Below, one piece after another: positions 41,901 through 52,564 of a stretch of DNA of 64,000 nt (position 1 is the stretch's first letter; the number at the start of each line of letters is the position of its first letter). Origin of the DNA: Cryptomeria japonica. Lineage: Eukaryota > Streptophyta > Pinopsida > Cupressales > Cupressaceae. The stretch is taken from NCBI RefSeq assembly GCF_030272615.1, contig NC_081413.1:336533302-336597301 (forward strand), in the 5' to 3' direction. The translations under genes and the position numbers were made by a program. The notes under the pieces were generated by a model, which was not told the DNA's origin, did no database searches, and worked only from the letters and a program-made list of their open reading frames with translations.

Positions 41901-43133
41901 AAATCTTACATAGCCTCCATCATAGTCTTCTAATTTAACAAACTTGTGTTTATCACCTATCATGTGATGTGAGCATCCACTGTCTATGATCCAAGAGTCA
42001 TTATTATTTATGTGCGATATTAAGGATTTTTCTTCATACCTTTCTTCATCTGATCCATCTTTAATAGCCACATAAACAACTTCCTTAGTATCAGTTTTAT
42101 CAGATTTATCATCGTTGGATTCCTCATCAGCTACTAGACATGTCTTTCTATCTCTTCTTCTGAAGTCTCGGTGTCCTCTGTATTGGTTGTCTTTCTGCCT
42201 GTTATCTCGGTATTCTCTCTTTTCACTAAATTCTTTTTCAGGACAGTTAGAAGCCATATGTCCTATTTTATCACAATTGAAACATTTTAAAGGTAGCTTT
42301 CCTTTATATTTACCTTTTCCACTCGGTAACCTTCTGGCTAATAATGCTTCAAACTCTTCTTGATTCTTGATTTCCTCATATAGTTTGTGCACTTTTTCCA
42401 TGTTCTTGCGAAATCTTTCACTTGCTCCACGGTGATCCCCTTCAGAGTACTTACTCATTCTATCATTGTAATCATCAGATTCACCAATATGAAAAGAACT
42501 GAATGCAGATTCTACTTTATTTACCAAAGACCCACTGTTATCAAAATTACTTAACTCAAATGCATGTAGCTTACCAATAGTAGCATCCAAATAAACTGGC
42601 ATGTTAGGTACATACCTCAATTCATTGATTGTAGAGACTCAAATAGCATAAGCTGGTAGAAGGGTTCTCAACAACTTACTTGTTATATCCTTTTCTTCAA
42701 TAGTTCCACCTGCTCCTTTAATTTGATTGACAATCTCCTTTAGTCTTGTACTATATTGTGTTATGTTCTCACCTTCATTCATTCTCATGGATTCAAGTTG
42801 TCCTCTTAGACTATCTACTTTTTCTCTTTGAACATGTTCATCACCTCCATACACATATATGAGCTTAGTCCACATTGCTTTTGCATCATTACAGCCTTCT
42901 AGATCATTAAACTCTGAGTTGGTCAATGCTAATGTTATTTCAATCATAGATTGAATATGTTCATTCTTTTCCTTAATCTCTTCCAAGGTCATATGGTTGG
43001 TGCTTGGTGCAATGTAATCATTCTCCAGATAATATGTTGCATATTCTTCAATTCCTGATAAATGTAGCTTCATCCTTTTCTGCCATGTGGAGAAACTTGA
43101 CTTGTTCAGCTTCGGTGCATCCCTTTTATACAT
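38972..43133 (-). pseudogene. Ty1/copia gag-pol polyprotein, broken
   Basis: One polyprotein in copia order gag, protease, integrase, RT, RNase H. The gag start is at 43,133 (MYKRDAPKL). An in-frame TGA at 42,639-42,641 interrupts gag, and the same frame resumes to 40,038. In that second part (numbered from its first Met) are a CX2CX4HX4C zinc knuckle (113-126), protease DSG (213-215), integrase HHCC (H337, H342, C371, C374) and the catalytic core with D464 and E500 in D-35-E spacing. The first catalytic Asp is Asn401 (HTNLCG). RT begins with [11 protein letters not shown] and [10 protein letters not shown]. At about 40,036-40,040 roughly 25 bp are missing around the expected YGLKQ-type motif, shifting the frame. 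RT continues in 39,373-40,062 with FIDD at the active site. A one-base loss near 39,375-39,385 shifts again into the RNase H end (38,972-39,361). RNase H also reads YTNVYWAGN where Asp is usual. Confidence 0.95.
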
Positions 43134-43203
43134 CTTCAGATCTTTGCCTCAAGTACCTTTAAACTTTTTCTTCCAGAGTCCAAAGCTCTAACTCCAATTC
43201 TTA

Positions 43204-43215
43204 GCTCTGATACCA
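43204..43215 (-). other. Copia primer-binding site, Met-initiator type
   Basis: GCTCTGATACCA on the plus strand; element sense TGGTATCAGAGC, complementary to the 3' end of initiator tRNA-Met. Diverged copies of the same word lie at about 19-bp spacing on each side. Confidence 0.85.
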
Positions 43216-43924
43216 ATTGTTAGTTCTGATACTAATTGTAAAGTACAGATGCCAATAGCTAACAAGATGAGAGGGGGGGGGTGAATCATACAAACTTAAA
43301 CTTCCATAAAATCAATAGATTCAACCTCAGTAACTTCTACTTCAGCAACATAACCAAAAACTGCTAAACATGTTAACTTATAAACACATAATCATCATAA
43401 CACTCATAACACTAGATTTAATGTGGAAACCCAAATAGGGAAAAACCACTGTGGGATTTCGGACCCACTAAGAAATATACTCTTCTAGAGTATGCTCAGT
43501 TAAAAGAAAATCCTGTTAAAGATTACAAACACATTGCTAGATGTGACCCAGTTAAGGGATTTCCCTCAGATCTGTTAGGATCTTCACTTTGTTAGAAGTG
43601 ACCTTGTCAAAGGATTTCAAACACTCATTTAGAATGTTACCTTGCTAGAGGGTTTACAAATAAGACTATTAAGTCCACTCGGTTAAGAGATTTTCTGTCA
43701 CTTACAAAATAACAGTAATAAAATATATCTGCAACTTCACATCTAAAATGCTAAAGCAGATTCTTATTTGCTCAAAACAATCTAGTCATAGGACTTATCT
43801 TGTCCCACTGCTGGGCTCTCTACTTTGTTATTCAAACAAGTCTTCAAGCTTCTGTGCTCAGTAATCACTATGTATCATCCATGTGCTTACACTTGCCTGC
43901 ATACATTGTTTATTAACAATTCCT

Positions 43925-43935
43925 TATTTATAAAC
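43925..43935 (-). promoter_or_regulatory. Possible LTR TATA box
   Basis: TATTTATAAAC on the plus strand gives GTTTATAAATA in element sense. The same word is kept in the other LTR at 37,646-37,656. Position within the LTR fits a promoter; no transcript evidence is available. Confidence 0.4.
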
Positions 43936-44725
43936 AATTGCTAACCGCTTAATCTCCTTGATCACATTTCCCATGATCAATCTTAGCCATCAGATCTTCA
44001 AACTTGACCAAGTTCAAAGTATCCTTCCGATCTGAAAATGTTTTACCTTGCCTCGGGACTTGCATTCCTATCTTGGAACTTGCACAAGGTTATTGCGGTT
44101 CAATCTACACTGTAGATCTTCCTGCTGATTTTCCTTTGCCACAGATCCTTAGCAAACTTCATGCAAGACATACTAATCATTTATACATCTCCAGCTCATC
44201 ATTGTCCTTCATTAAATAATGCTTGTTTTCATCCAATGCGCACTGTCATAACTCGGTTGCAACTCGGTAAATACTAAACTTTACTCGGTAGACATTTTGC
44301 CTTCATTAACCGATATCGATAACCTTAGGGTTTACCGACTAGGTTCCTTAGGCTTTACCGACTAGGTTCTTTGCTCGGTGACATAGTATAGTATTAACCT
44401 TACAATCAACAACATATGCAGGATATTAAGACAATCTAAACATCATGATCTCATCATTGTCTAACTCGGTAATAGTTTCCCATTGAATAACTTATTTCTC
44501 CCCTTATTCATCACATTCTTTCTGTGTCTTTTACCGACATCATAATTATCTTCAAATCAATCTTCTCAAGATATGGCAACATCATACTGAATTAGATAAT
44601 TAATTTCTTGACAACAATGACAAAATAATGTTATAAAGATAGTTATCATCCTTCTTCAGTTATATCAACAACCTTCTCAATATCCTTATTGAATATCAAC
44701 AATATTTCTTACTGTAATGCCAACA

Positions 44726-44730
44726 CACTT
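44726..44730. repeat. Target-site duplication CACTT (right)
   Basis: Partner of 36,911-36,915, directly after the LTR end GCCAACA. Confidence 0.9.
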
Positions 44731-45292
44731 TTGCCATCTAAATCCATACACCATCCCACATTCAATTAAAAACTTCAAATCAATCGCACACTTACTACAT
44801 CACTTTACCAAATGAGTTATGATGATACTCTATAGAGATGTTTATATTTGTACAAGACCAACCCCACTATCAAAGAGCATTATTGTAATTGTGATTTGTA
44901 TACTAGTGTAAAGATTTTAGCAAACAACTTTGTAAGGTGAGATACTATTGGCATGTCATGACCAAAGAATCTAGATTGGCTACATCAGATGCCCATGCAC
45001 GTGATACCAAAAGTCCAAAATCACCAAAAAAGATACACAATAAAAAGATTCAAAAAGAAGAGACAATAGTAAAGAGAAATAATCTGTCTAATGGTGAAAA
45101 CTACTTCTTGTGATGCTTTGGTCAAGTACCATGATGAAAAAACATCGAGGAGAATCATGCATAAGTTAAAGTGGCTATGTTATCCTTATAATTAGGGAAA
45201 AGTTATCTCATCCATTCCACCATACCTATCTATCCTATGGCCATTCATCTTTTAACCTCTTAATTTAAACCCTCCTTTCTTAGGATGATCTC

Positions 45293-45477
45293 TATAAAAT
45301 AGGCTTTCTACTCTCATTTTCCATAACACATATCTTGAGTATAACTACATTTTTTCAAAATCATTCTAAAACAAACATCATCACAAACATATATCATCAC
45401 AAGCACATCCATTCCTATGTGAGTTCTTGTGCAAGTGCAAGGCAAATCTGAGAGAAATCATCATCAATAGAAGATCA
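45293..45477 (+). promoter_or_regulatory. TATA box to ATG, H unit 2
   Basis: TATAAAAT at 45,293 and ATG at 45,477, again 184 bp apart. The frame reads MEDRRTKE and stops. It may be a duplicated gene 5' end or part of an LTR-like repeat. Confidence 0.38.
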
Positions 45478-45628
45478 TGGAGGATAGGAGAACAAAGGAG
45501 TAAGCCTATTGGACATGTAAAGTTATATTGGTTTATTTCATTGATATTTGCATGTTTGATAGATTCTTCATTGATGTTGTGTTGAATTAGTTTGTAGATA
45601 TAGGGTTAGTGGTTGGTTTATTAGGGTT

Positions 45629-46520
45629 TACAAATAGGTTCAAATTCAGCTTAAACAACTACCAAAGAAAAAACAAATAAAAACTCTTCATGAATCTAAA
45701 AAGTGACATGCACCCAAAAATCAATCTTGATCCCAAAGCAAAGAAAATTGATGACTCTAATAAAACAAGATCACCAAAAGAAATCAATTACTCAAAAGTT
45801 TCATATTACATACAATAAGTTTGTGTCACCTTCACAATTACCATGCAAAACTTCACAAACCAAACAATTGTTGGTCCCAATCCTAAACCTATTCCCAAAT
45901 CCAATTTGACCACCCAATCCCAACATCCTTCATTCTAATCAAAATCCAAAATCCATCAATTCATACACTCAACTCCAAAGTCCCAATCCTCAATTCCACC
46001 ATATAAATCCATACACCATCCCAAATCCAATTCAAAACTTCAAATCAATTGCACCCTTACTACATCACTTTTTCCAAACGAGTTTTGATGGTACTCTATC
46101 AAGATGCTTATATTTGTACAAGACCAACCCCACTATCAAAGAGCATTATTGTAATTGTGATTTGTATACTAGTGTAAAGATTTTAGCAAACAAATTTGTA
46201 AGGTGAGATACTATTGGCATGTCATGACCAAGGAATCTAGATTGGCTACATCAGATGCCCATGCATGTGATACCAAAAGTTCAAGAATTTCAAAAATAGT
46301 TAAAATAATTTTTTTTGTAAAAGATTAAAAGAAGAAGAAGAAAAAACAGTAGTAAAGAGGAATAATATGTCTACTAGTGAAAACCACTTTATGTGGTTCC
46401 TTAGGAAAGTACCATGATTGAAATACATTCATGAACATTATGTATAAGTTAAAGTGGCTAGGTGAACCTTACAAATGGGAGCCAGTTGTCTCATCCATTC
46501 TACCATAACACTATCCTATC
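45629..46520 (+). repeat. H unit 3, truncated, no insertion
   Basis: Runs from the register mark to the TCTCATCCATTC-ACCATA landmark, then similarity stops before the TATA box. It serves as an uninterrupted reference for the insertion sites in the other units. Confidence 0.75.
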
Positions 46521-48190
46521 ATGTCATTCCATCATGCACATCCACCATACATGCAACAAACCCCTTTCAACCTTGTTATTTTAATATATATAATAGTTGT
46601 TTTGATTAATCAAAATTTTTAAGTTGATAATAATGAATTAAAGAAAAAACAATAAAATTAGAGCATATATATGAAACAAATGCTTAAATTTGCTAAATGA
46701 GTAGTCCTAAGTTGAAGCATTTAATGTTATGTAACATCTAGTTGACTTTGAAATTATAGGAATCTTCAATTTTGTAACCCCACGTTCACTTCACACCCTA
46801 ACAACATTGTGTCATTAATCTGCAGTAGTTAACAAATCCCATGTCAAACCTGTTCAACATGACTAACAATGGAAATAAGCCTACATGATATAGTTATTCC
46901 TTAGTTCGTTTTCTACTGATGAACGTTTGATAATACATAAGCAACTACTGACATATTACCTTAGAATTGGTTATACTATAGAATAATGAATAAATTATTA
47001 GTTTGTAATGATTATACGCTGTATATATAGGGACTAAAATATCTCCTAAAAATTCAATGGGTGTGTTACTTCCTTATAAGAATATCATTAGAAATAATAT
47101 AAGTGAGTGCTAATAAATAGCGCTTGCACCAAATAGAGGTGCAATGGTAATGTCGATAGTAATATATGGTACAACTAGTTTGATAGTCTTAAATATAATA
47201 TAAGATATTTATACAACATAAAATGTGAATCATTATATTTATCGAGTTGGGTACATTTAATGCATTTGTCTTTGGAGGATGGAATGTCTCTGTTGGTTTT
47301 GATGTTGGTAGCTTGAAAGATATTAATCACTTTAAGTTTGATACTCTTTTAGATGAGCTTTCCCTACAAGTTGGACATATGCTAAAATAAGAGATAAATA
47401 GTTTAAGCTAGAATACAAACATGGAAAAATAAATTTTGTGAGACATGTAAAAATGTAACATAAAAAAAAACTACATCTAAACATGAGTTGAGTCGTACAA
47501 TAGGAGGGTCATACTTCTATACATGAAAGATGATCAACTTGAACAAACAGGGAATCAATCTTGTTTCATCACCCACAATCTATTGGGTTGCAATTGGGAC
47601 TATTTTTACATAATTAACCAAGCTCAGTACTAAAGAATGTCCTCAACATTAGTTTTTTTACTGAGCTTCATCAAGATGCAATATGAAGATAATTAAGCAA
47701 TTTAAAATCCTATCACCAAAGGTGAATATAGGCATTTTTTTGGTGTTGTCATCACCTTCTGTTGATAGTTTATATATAATTAAAACGGATGCAATACAAG
47801 ATCACATATTAAGAAATAATTTAATTAGTCAAATGTTGAAATGGAGATGTTTTTATGGATGTTTCTTTGTTATTACACACCATAAACATGGAAGGATTCT
47901 ATGATTGACCAAAATAAATCATTTCTTTTCCAAAATTTCTTTTGTGTTTACCTTTCATCATCATTATTTCTCTTTTTTAAAAAAGAAATTAAACTTGATT
48001 ATAAATGATGACAAAAATTCAGATGCCATTTTACATAAGATTGCTAAATTACCAAATAAAATAGAAACATGATTATAAATTATCTATTATTAATCAAAAA
48101 ATAAAATGATAAAATCAAATTTATAACATATTATTTTATTTTATTTTCATTTTTTGGTCGGTAATAGGCCGAAGCAGCAATATTTTTGAA
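46521..48190. other. A+T-rich intergenic DNA, nothing recognised
   Basis: No open frame above about 73 codons and no motif on either strand. No LTR ends or tandem units were seen. Confidence 0.5.
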
Positions 48191-48360
48191 TTATTATTAT
48201 TATTATGTTTGATTATATTGACCCTAGACCTTCCCCATTTTTATGGAAGGCCAAGAGTCACAACTTAGAATTCATTTTAGATGTCCCTATTGGGAATTGA
48301 ACTTGGGTCTCCATAGTGAGAACCCAGTGTTTTAACCAGTTAAGCTCAACCCCTTGGACC
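48191..48360 (-). mobile_element. tRNA-derived SINE
   Basis: In minus sense the sequence starts GGTCCAAGGGGTTGAGCTTAACTGG, with a box A-like GAGCTTAACTGG (48,337-48,348). A box B-like GTTCAATTCCC (48,292-48,302) follows after about 35 bp, the spacing of a pol III internal promoter. It ends in an (AAT)n tail (plus strand TTATTATTATTATTATTATG). Possible TSDs are ATTTTTGA on the left (about 48,182-48,189) and ATTTTTAA on the right (48,361-48,368). The design resembles Au-type plant SINEs, though identity with that family is not proven. Confidence 0.75.
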
Positions 48361-48399
48361 ATTTTTAACATATTATTTATTAAATATAATTCTATCATT

Positions 48400-48455
48400 T
48401 AAATTAGAAAAAAATAAAAAAATAAAAAATAAAAAATAAAAAATAAAAAAGAAAT
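48400..48455. repeat. A-rich (TAAAAAA)n simple repeat
   Basis: Several AAAATAAAAAATAAAAAA units in a row. Confidence 0.8.
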
Positions 48456-48969
48456 GCAAAAATAATAAAATAGGTAAGTAACAACCAAACTAAAAATAAA
48501 AATGGGCAAGATCCACCTAACATGAAGGAATATGATTAACATGAGGGGCAGAGTAGCGAAGGGCTAGGTGAAAGTGCCACCCATTAGATTAAAGTTGACA
48601 ATGTGGGTTGGGTTGTCTGATCACTCTTCAAGTACTGTAGGTTGCATATTATAAAGCTTCATTATTTCCTACCAAAAAATGTGTAGATTGATATGTAAGT
48701 ATATATACTATATAGTATGGAATTAATTTTTCCAAATCATTTTTAGTGCTAATCTATGTTGTCTTATACATTTCAAATTAATACCAATAGAATTTTGTGA
48801 TGATAGAAATAGGTCATTCTTTTGTAATGAGATGAAATGTTTTCTTAAAACTAAACAACTCTCATCAAAATTATTTTTAATATATAAATAAAACGTTAAG
48901 TCAAAATGCTTTGGTTGATCAGACAACTTCTATATGTAAGCTTTCTTTCTGATAAATATAGGGCGCTAT

Positions 48970-48974
48970 CCTTG
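48970..48974. repeat. Target-site duplication CCTTG (left)
   Basis: Directly before the LTR start TGTCGACTTG; repeated at 61,407-61,411. Confidence 0.75.
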
Positions 48975-50111
48975 TGTCGACTTGAATTTCATCCTCAGAA
49001 TGCTACCTACAACAAGTTAGTTTCACAAAATACTAGTGGAAATGCTACAGGAAATCCAAACTCAACCAATGAAATTGCATGAAATACATATGAAATAAAA
49101 TATTAATATTACCTCCATGATGTCTCATTGTGTCCTAACTCCACTGTTCCTAGTTGCAGATGGTGTGCTCTCAGACAATGCACTGATGGCTTCCAAGATG
49201 GCATATGAAGAATAGACTGATAACTTGTAGTTAACTGATACTATGATATGCAATACTACATGATTTTTCTAAAATGATTATGCTATATGATAATTGCTAT
49301 TTGCTTCAAAAACTCACGGATGCATATGATTGATTTGAAGACTAACTCTCTCTCAATTGAAGCTCTTGATTTTATAGACCTTAAGAGGATTAGATGATGT
49401 GGCTTAGATCAACGATCATGATCAGATCTACAGATTTGGATGGCTGTGAGCAAAGGTGAAGGTTGAGAGAAAGGGGGAAGGAGAAGACAAGTGTCACTCA
49501 TCTCACCTTGACTGGGTTGCTGACTGGGGAAATCTAGGGATGGTTGGAGGAAATTTAGGCATGAGAGGACAAGTGGACTCAAGTCCTTCCTAAGATGTAG
49601 GGGGTGTTGGAGAGAATATAGGAAATGGTTATGAAATATGTGTAAGTACACAATTTTCATTAAATTGGTGGTTGAAGATAAATGATAAATTCATATTTAA
49701 GAAATATTAATTTCCTTAGCCACATAATTGATGAGTTGGCAAAGGGAAAATGAAGTGGAGATGGAGGGTGAGTTGGAAAAGAAAGATTAAATAATTTAGG
49801 AAATTATTTAATATTTGAGACTATAGGATAGGAGAATAATTATTAAATATTAGATATTTAATTGTTTGAAGAGGATAATTAAATACTAGATATTTAATTA
49901 GCTTGGTTAAAAGAATAATTAAATATTAGATATTTAATTAATTAGAAGAATATGATAAATGAATTAATTAATAAAATATTAATTAATAGAAAGACACGAA
50001 AATGAATTAAATAATTAATCTTTTCAAATTAACTATTTAATAGAAGAAGAATTATTAAATAAATATTAAATATTTATTTAATTGCTCATAGCCAATTTTT
50101 ATGTGTATACA
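48975..50111 (-). repeat. J 3' LTR (left copy)
   Basis: In element sense TGTATACACATAAAAATTGG...CAAGTCGACA. It aligns over its length with 60,259-61,399. The half near 49,790-50,080 is a series of A+T palindromes (AATTAAATATTAGATATTTAATT type). The purine-rich stretch AAAGAGTGGCAAAA adjoins the LTR start at 50,112-50,125. Confidence 0.88.
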
Positions 50112-50612
50112 TTTTGCCACTCTTTGAAATAATGTCAAGACAACATTGTTTCAAAGATTAAATCAAGTCTCGATAGTGTGCCTGACAAAGATAAAAAATC
50201 CTGATTGTGTGCTCCCTCAGGAGATTGATCATGAAATTGTCGAAAATTCTTGTTTGAACGATTGATCTCATGGTAATTGATAAAAATTAAGTCAATTAAA
50301 TTCATTTGGAAAAAATAAATTAAATTGCCCCATTGAAATTAATTTATCTTCAAATAGTAAATATAAAATTAACCAAGGTTAATTTTAATTTCATTGTTAT
50401 CCTTGTCAGCTTGTGGAGAAAATATTCTTGCTGAGGTGGCGAAATGGTGATTCCCATGGAGAACCATCATTTTGAGCGCGTTCGACGATATCAACAACTT
50501 GTCGAGTATGGGTATTCGGTATGTATCTTATCCCGAGCTTTGTTTTCAAGTTTTCGTGCAACTTTTCATGTTTTTTGAATTTTCAAAATTTTTGTGATTT
50601 TTTCGGCATTAG

Positions 50613-50935
50613 GTTAGCGCTTTTGCAATTTGTTTTAGCGCAAATGCATTTAGGATTAGCACAAATGCATAGATTAGCGCATATGCTCTTTTTGTTAGCG
50701 CATATGTTAAGAATGTTAGTTCTTTTGAATAGGATAGCGCAAATGATTCATTTGTTAGCGCTTTTGCTCAATAAGGTAGCACTTTTGCATGGGTTTGTGC
50801 AAATGTCTTTAGATTTAGCGCATTTGTTCAAAAGAATAGCGCATATGCTCAAGTTTAGCGCAAATGCTTTTAGATTTAGCACATTTGTTGTAGTTTAGCG
50901 CAAATGCTCAATAGGATAGCGCTTTTGCTCAAATT
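50613..50935 (+). repeat. Array of TTAGCGC(AAA/TTT/ATA)TGC motifs
   Basis: About 14 motifs of the form TTAGCGC followed by AAA, TTT or ATA and TGC, spaced 18-24 bp, within 320 bp of plus strand. Spacings are mostly multiples of three, so one frame (from 50,521, 125 codons) stays open and reads as LAQMH/LAHML repeats. A matching array in the opposite orientation lies at the other end of the interior (59,905-60,195). Confidence 0.85.
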
Positions 50936-51372
50936 TGATGTTTTTGATAAGTGCAAAGGTTTAAAAATCACTTTGATGATTAGATTTAACATTTTTAATA
51001 CGCATTGATGATGAAATAAGGACTTGATTGAGCGATGTGTGCTTGATAGATCGATTGATAGTTTTGATTGCTGGATTGATTGATAGGATTGCTTTGATTA
51101 TCTTGATTGATAGAGTATCTTTGATTAGCTTGAGTGATAGAGTAGCTCTAAGAAACCGATTTAGTTTTTGATGTAAGAGCTTAGTAGAGTTTTAAGTGAA
51201 CTCAATGATTGATAGAAAACCATGATTGATAGGTTTTAAAATGTTTTGATAGCATAAGTTGCTTTAATTTGATTTGATAGATAGATAACATAGATTGCTT
51301 CAGTTTGATTTGATAGATGGATGACGATTTGATGATTGATTTCTCTTGATAAATAGGAGAAACTTGATGTTC

Positions 51373-52564
51373 TCTAGTGTCGAGAGAAATTACCGGCAGT
51401 GCGTCATTTAGTTCCAGAGTTGACACAGGTTGAGATTAGACATATAAATGCCTATGGTTTATGCCATTTGTTGTATATGCCTGAGATTACGCATAATAGA
51501 GGATTATTGACGGCGTTAGCCGAGAGATAGCACAGCGAGCATAACACTTTCCACCTGCCTACGGGTGAGATTAGTGTGACTCTTGAGGATGTCTATAGGA
51601 TTCTGCACATCCCAGTGACTGGCGAGCTAGTGCAGTATGATTTTAAGGATCGGGTTGGGACAGAGGCTTGCAGAGTTGTGTTTGCTGATGAGAGTATTAG
51701 TAGAGGAGAGATCCACTGGGTTGATATGGTGATGTATTACGAGGCTCTTCCCATTATTTTTGCTAGTCTGATTGGAGGATTTATATGTCCTGATAGGCGA
51801 TCATGAGGTTTTTCCATTGGTTGGAGTGAGATTCTCCTGAGTATGATGCAACATCATACTCGATATGCTTGGGGTGTTTGCATGCTTGCACATTTATATC
51901 ATGATCTTCATCAGGTGGTGTATGATGAGAGTGCGGGTTTGTCTACAAGATGCACTTTATTGCAGATCTGGTGCTGGGAGCACATTGCTATTACTCGGCC
52001 TATCCATCACAGAGTTCAGGGAGAGAGGCAACCATATGTGTTTTTTTATGCAGGTATTCTTACTCAACATAAGCTAGGTAAGATGGAGTATCATGTTGGG
52101 TGCTTGATTCATTAGATAGCATTACTTGGAGACCATATCTTGATTGTGAGCCATGGATGGATGATGCACAAACATTACCATTTATTATGCAGAGTAGATA
52201 TCTCATTGGTTGGACTCCTTATATTATTGAGCGACAGTTGATTGGTCGCATTTTGAGATAGTTTGGTATCATCCAGCCTATGCCTACTGGTGTGACGATA
52301 TATGCTCGGCGGTATAGAGATAGGCGAGATTGGGGACCTTCTTTTTCATTTGAGATTGCTCGTGTAGAGTTTGTTGCTACTCTAAGAGTGGCTTATGATA
52401 TGAGATTGCACATTCTTGATCCTGGGGTTACTGTAGAGTATGCTCAGTATATACTAGCTCATCCATTTCCTCACATTACTGATCCGGTAGATCCTCCTCC
52501 CAGCTCAGGAGATGAGGATGATGATTCAGATGATCCAATTGTTAGGAGACGAAGATGGAGATGA
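51373..52564 (+). pseudogene. Plant mobile domain (PMD) protein, broken, antisense in J
   Basis: The plus strand encodes a degraded PMD (aminotransferase-like mobile domain) protein. From about 51,376 it reads LPAVRHLVPELTQVEIRHIN, a short linker, then NTFHLPTGEISVTLEDVYRI and LHIPVTGELVQYDF. The Thr/Ser-Leu-Glu-Asp-Val core after a Pro-Thr-Gly-Glu is the hallmark of the family. The frame is broken by TAG at 51,528-51,530, TGA at 51,804-51,806, a frameshift between about 52,113 and 52,140, and TAG at 52,259-52,261. The late part (YLDCEPWMDD..., ARRYRDRRDWGPSF, HPFPHITDPVDPP) ends in an acidic then Arg-rich tail, stop at 52,562-52,564. PMD proteins of the MAIN/MAIL type act in plant gene and transposon silencing; other PMDs are carried by transposons. 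Orientation is opposite to J and close to its 3' LTR. Confidence 0.75.

Larger units (their letters stand above)
36916..44725 (-). mobile_element. Ty1/copia retrotransposon in H unit 2
   Basis: A 7.8-kb element in minus orientation with LTRs 36,916-38,456 (3') and 43,199-44,725 (5'), a PPT at the 3' LTR, a Met-initiator PBS at the 5' LTR, and one polyprotein region. The TSD CACTT at 36,911-36,915 and 44,726-44,730 is perfect. The joined flanks CCCAATCCTCACTT / TTGCCATCTAAATCC match the uninterrupted H copies at about 29,957 and 35,622, so the insertion boundaries are certain. The coding region is broken in three places (see its entry), so the copy is not autonomous. Confidence 0.95.
43199..44725 (-). 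repeat. Copia 5' LTR (right copy)
   Basis: 1,527 bp when aligned with the left LTR from TCTTAGC/TGTTAGC. A stricter inner boundary by the TG...CA rule and PBS position is 43,218. Substitutions are scattered. The left copy has a short extra CAACAATCTTCAAC-type stretch near its inner end. Confidence 0.85.
36541..45628 (+). repeat. H unit 2, interrupted by the copia element
   Basis: Net length about 1,273 bp after removing the copia element (36,916-44,725) and one CACTT. It carries TATAAAAT at 45,293 and the ATG at 45,477. Confidence 0.85.
25788..46520 (+). repeat. Tandem array of about 1.3-kb H units, with insertions
   Basis: Four copies of one unit in head-to-tail order. Using TACAAATAGG as the register mark (30,879; 36,541; 45,629) and subtracting the LTR insertions and their TSDs, units measure 1,306 and 1,273 bp. 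The first unit lacks only its first 50-60 bp, and the last stops at about 46,520. Shared landmarks in each unit are CCCAATCCTCACTT / CCATCTAAATCCATACA, the TTATATTTGTACAAG...ATTGTAATTGTGATTTG block, a TATA-like box, an ATG and TTAGGGTTTACAAATAGG. The array predates the three LTR insertions, since each insertion interrupts one unit only. Confidence 0.88.

Noticed and set aside
43204-43215. tRNA-Met gene at the GCTCTGATACCA word
   Set aside because: Only the 3' acceptor part of the tRNA is present, in PBS position; no cloverleaf can be formed.
36916-44725. Two separate solo repeats flanking a copia gene
   Set aside because: TSD, PBS, PPT and same-direction LTRs show one element; the right and left repeats are its LTRs.
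50613-50935. CRISPR-like array
   Set aside because: Motifs are short (about 13 bp), degenerate and unevenly spaced by 18-24 bp, with no cas genes and a plant context.
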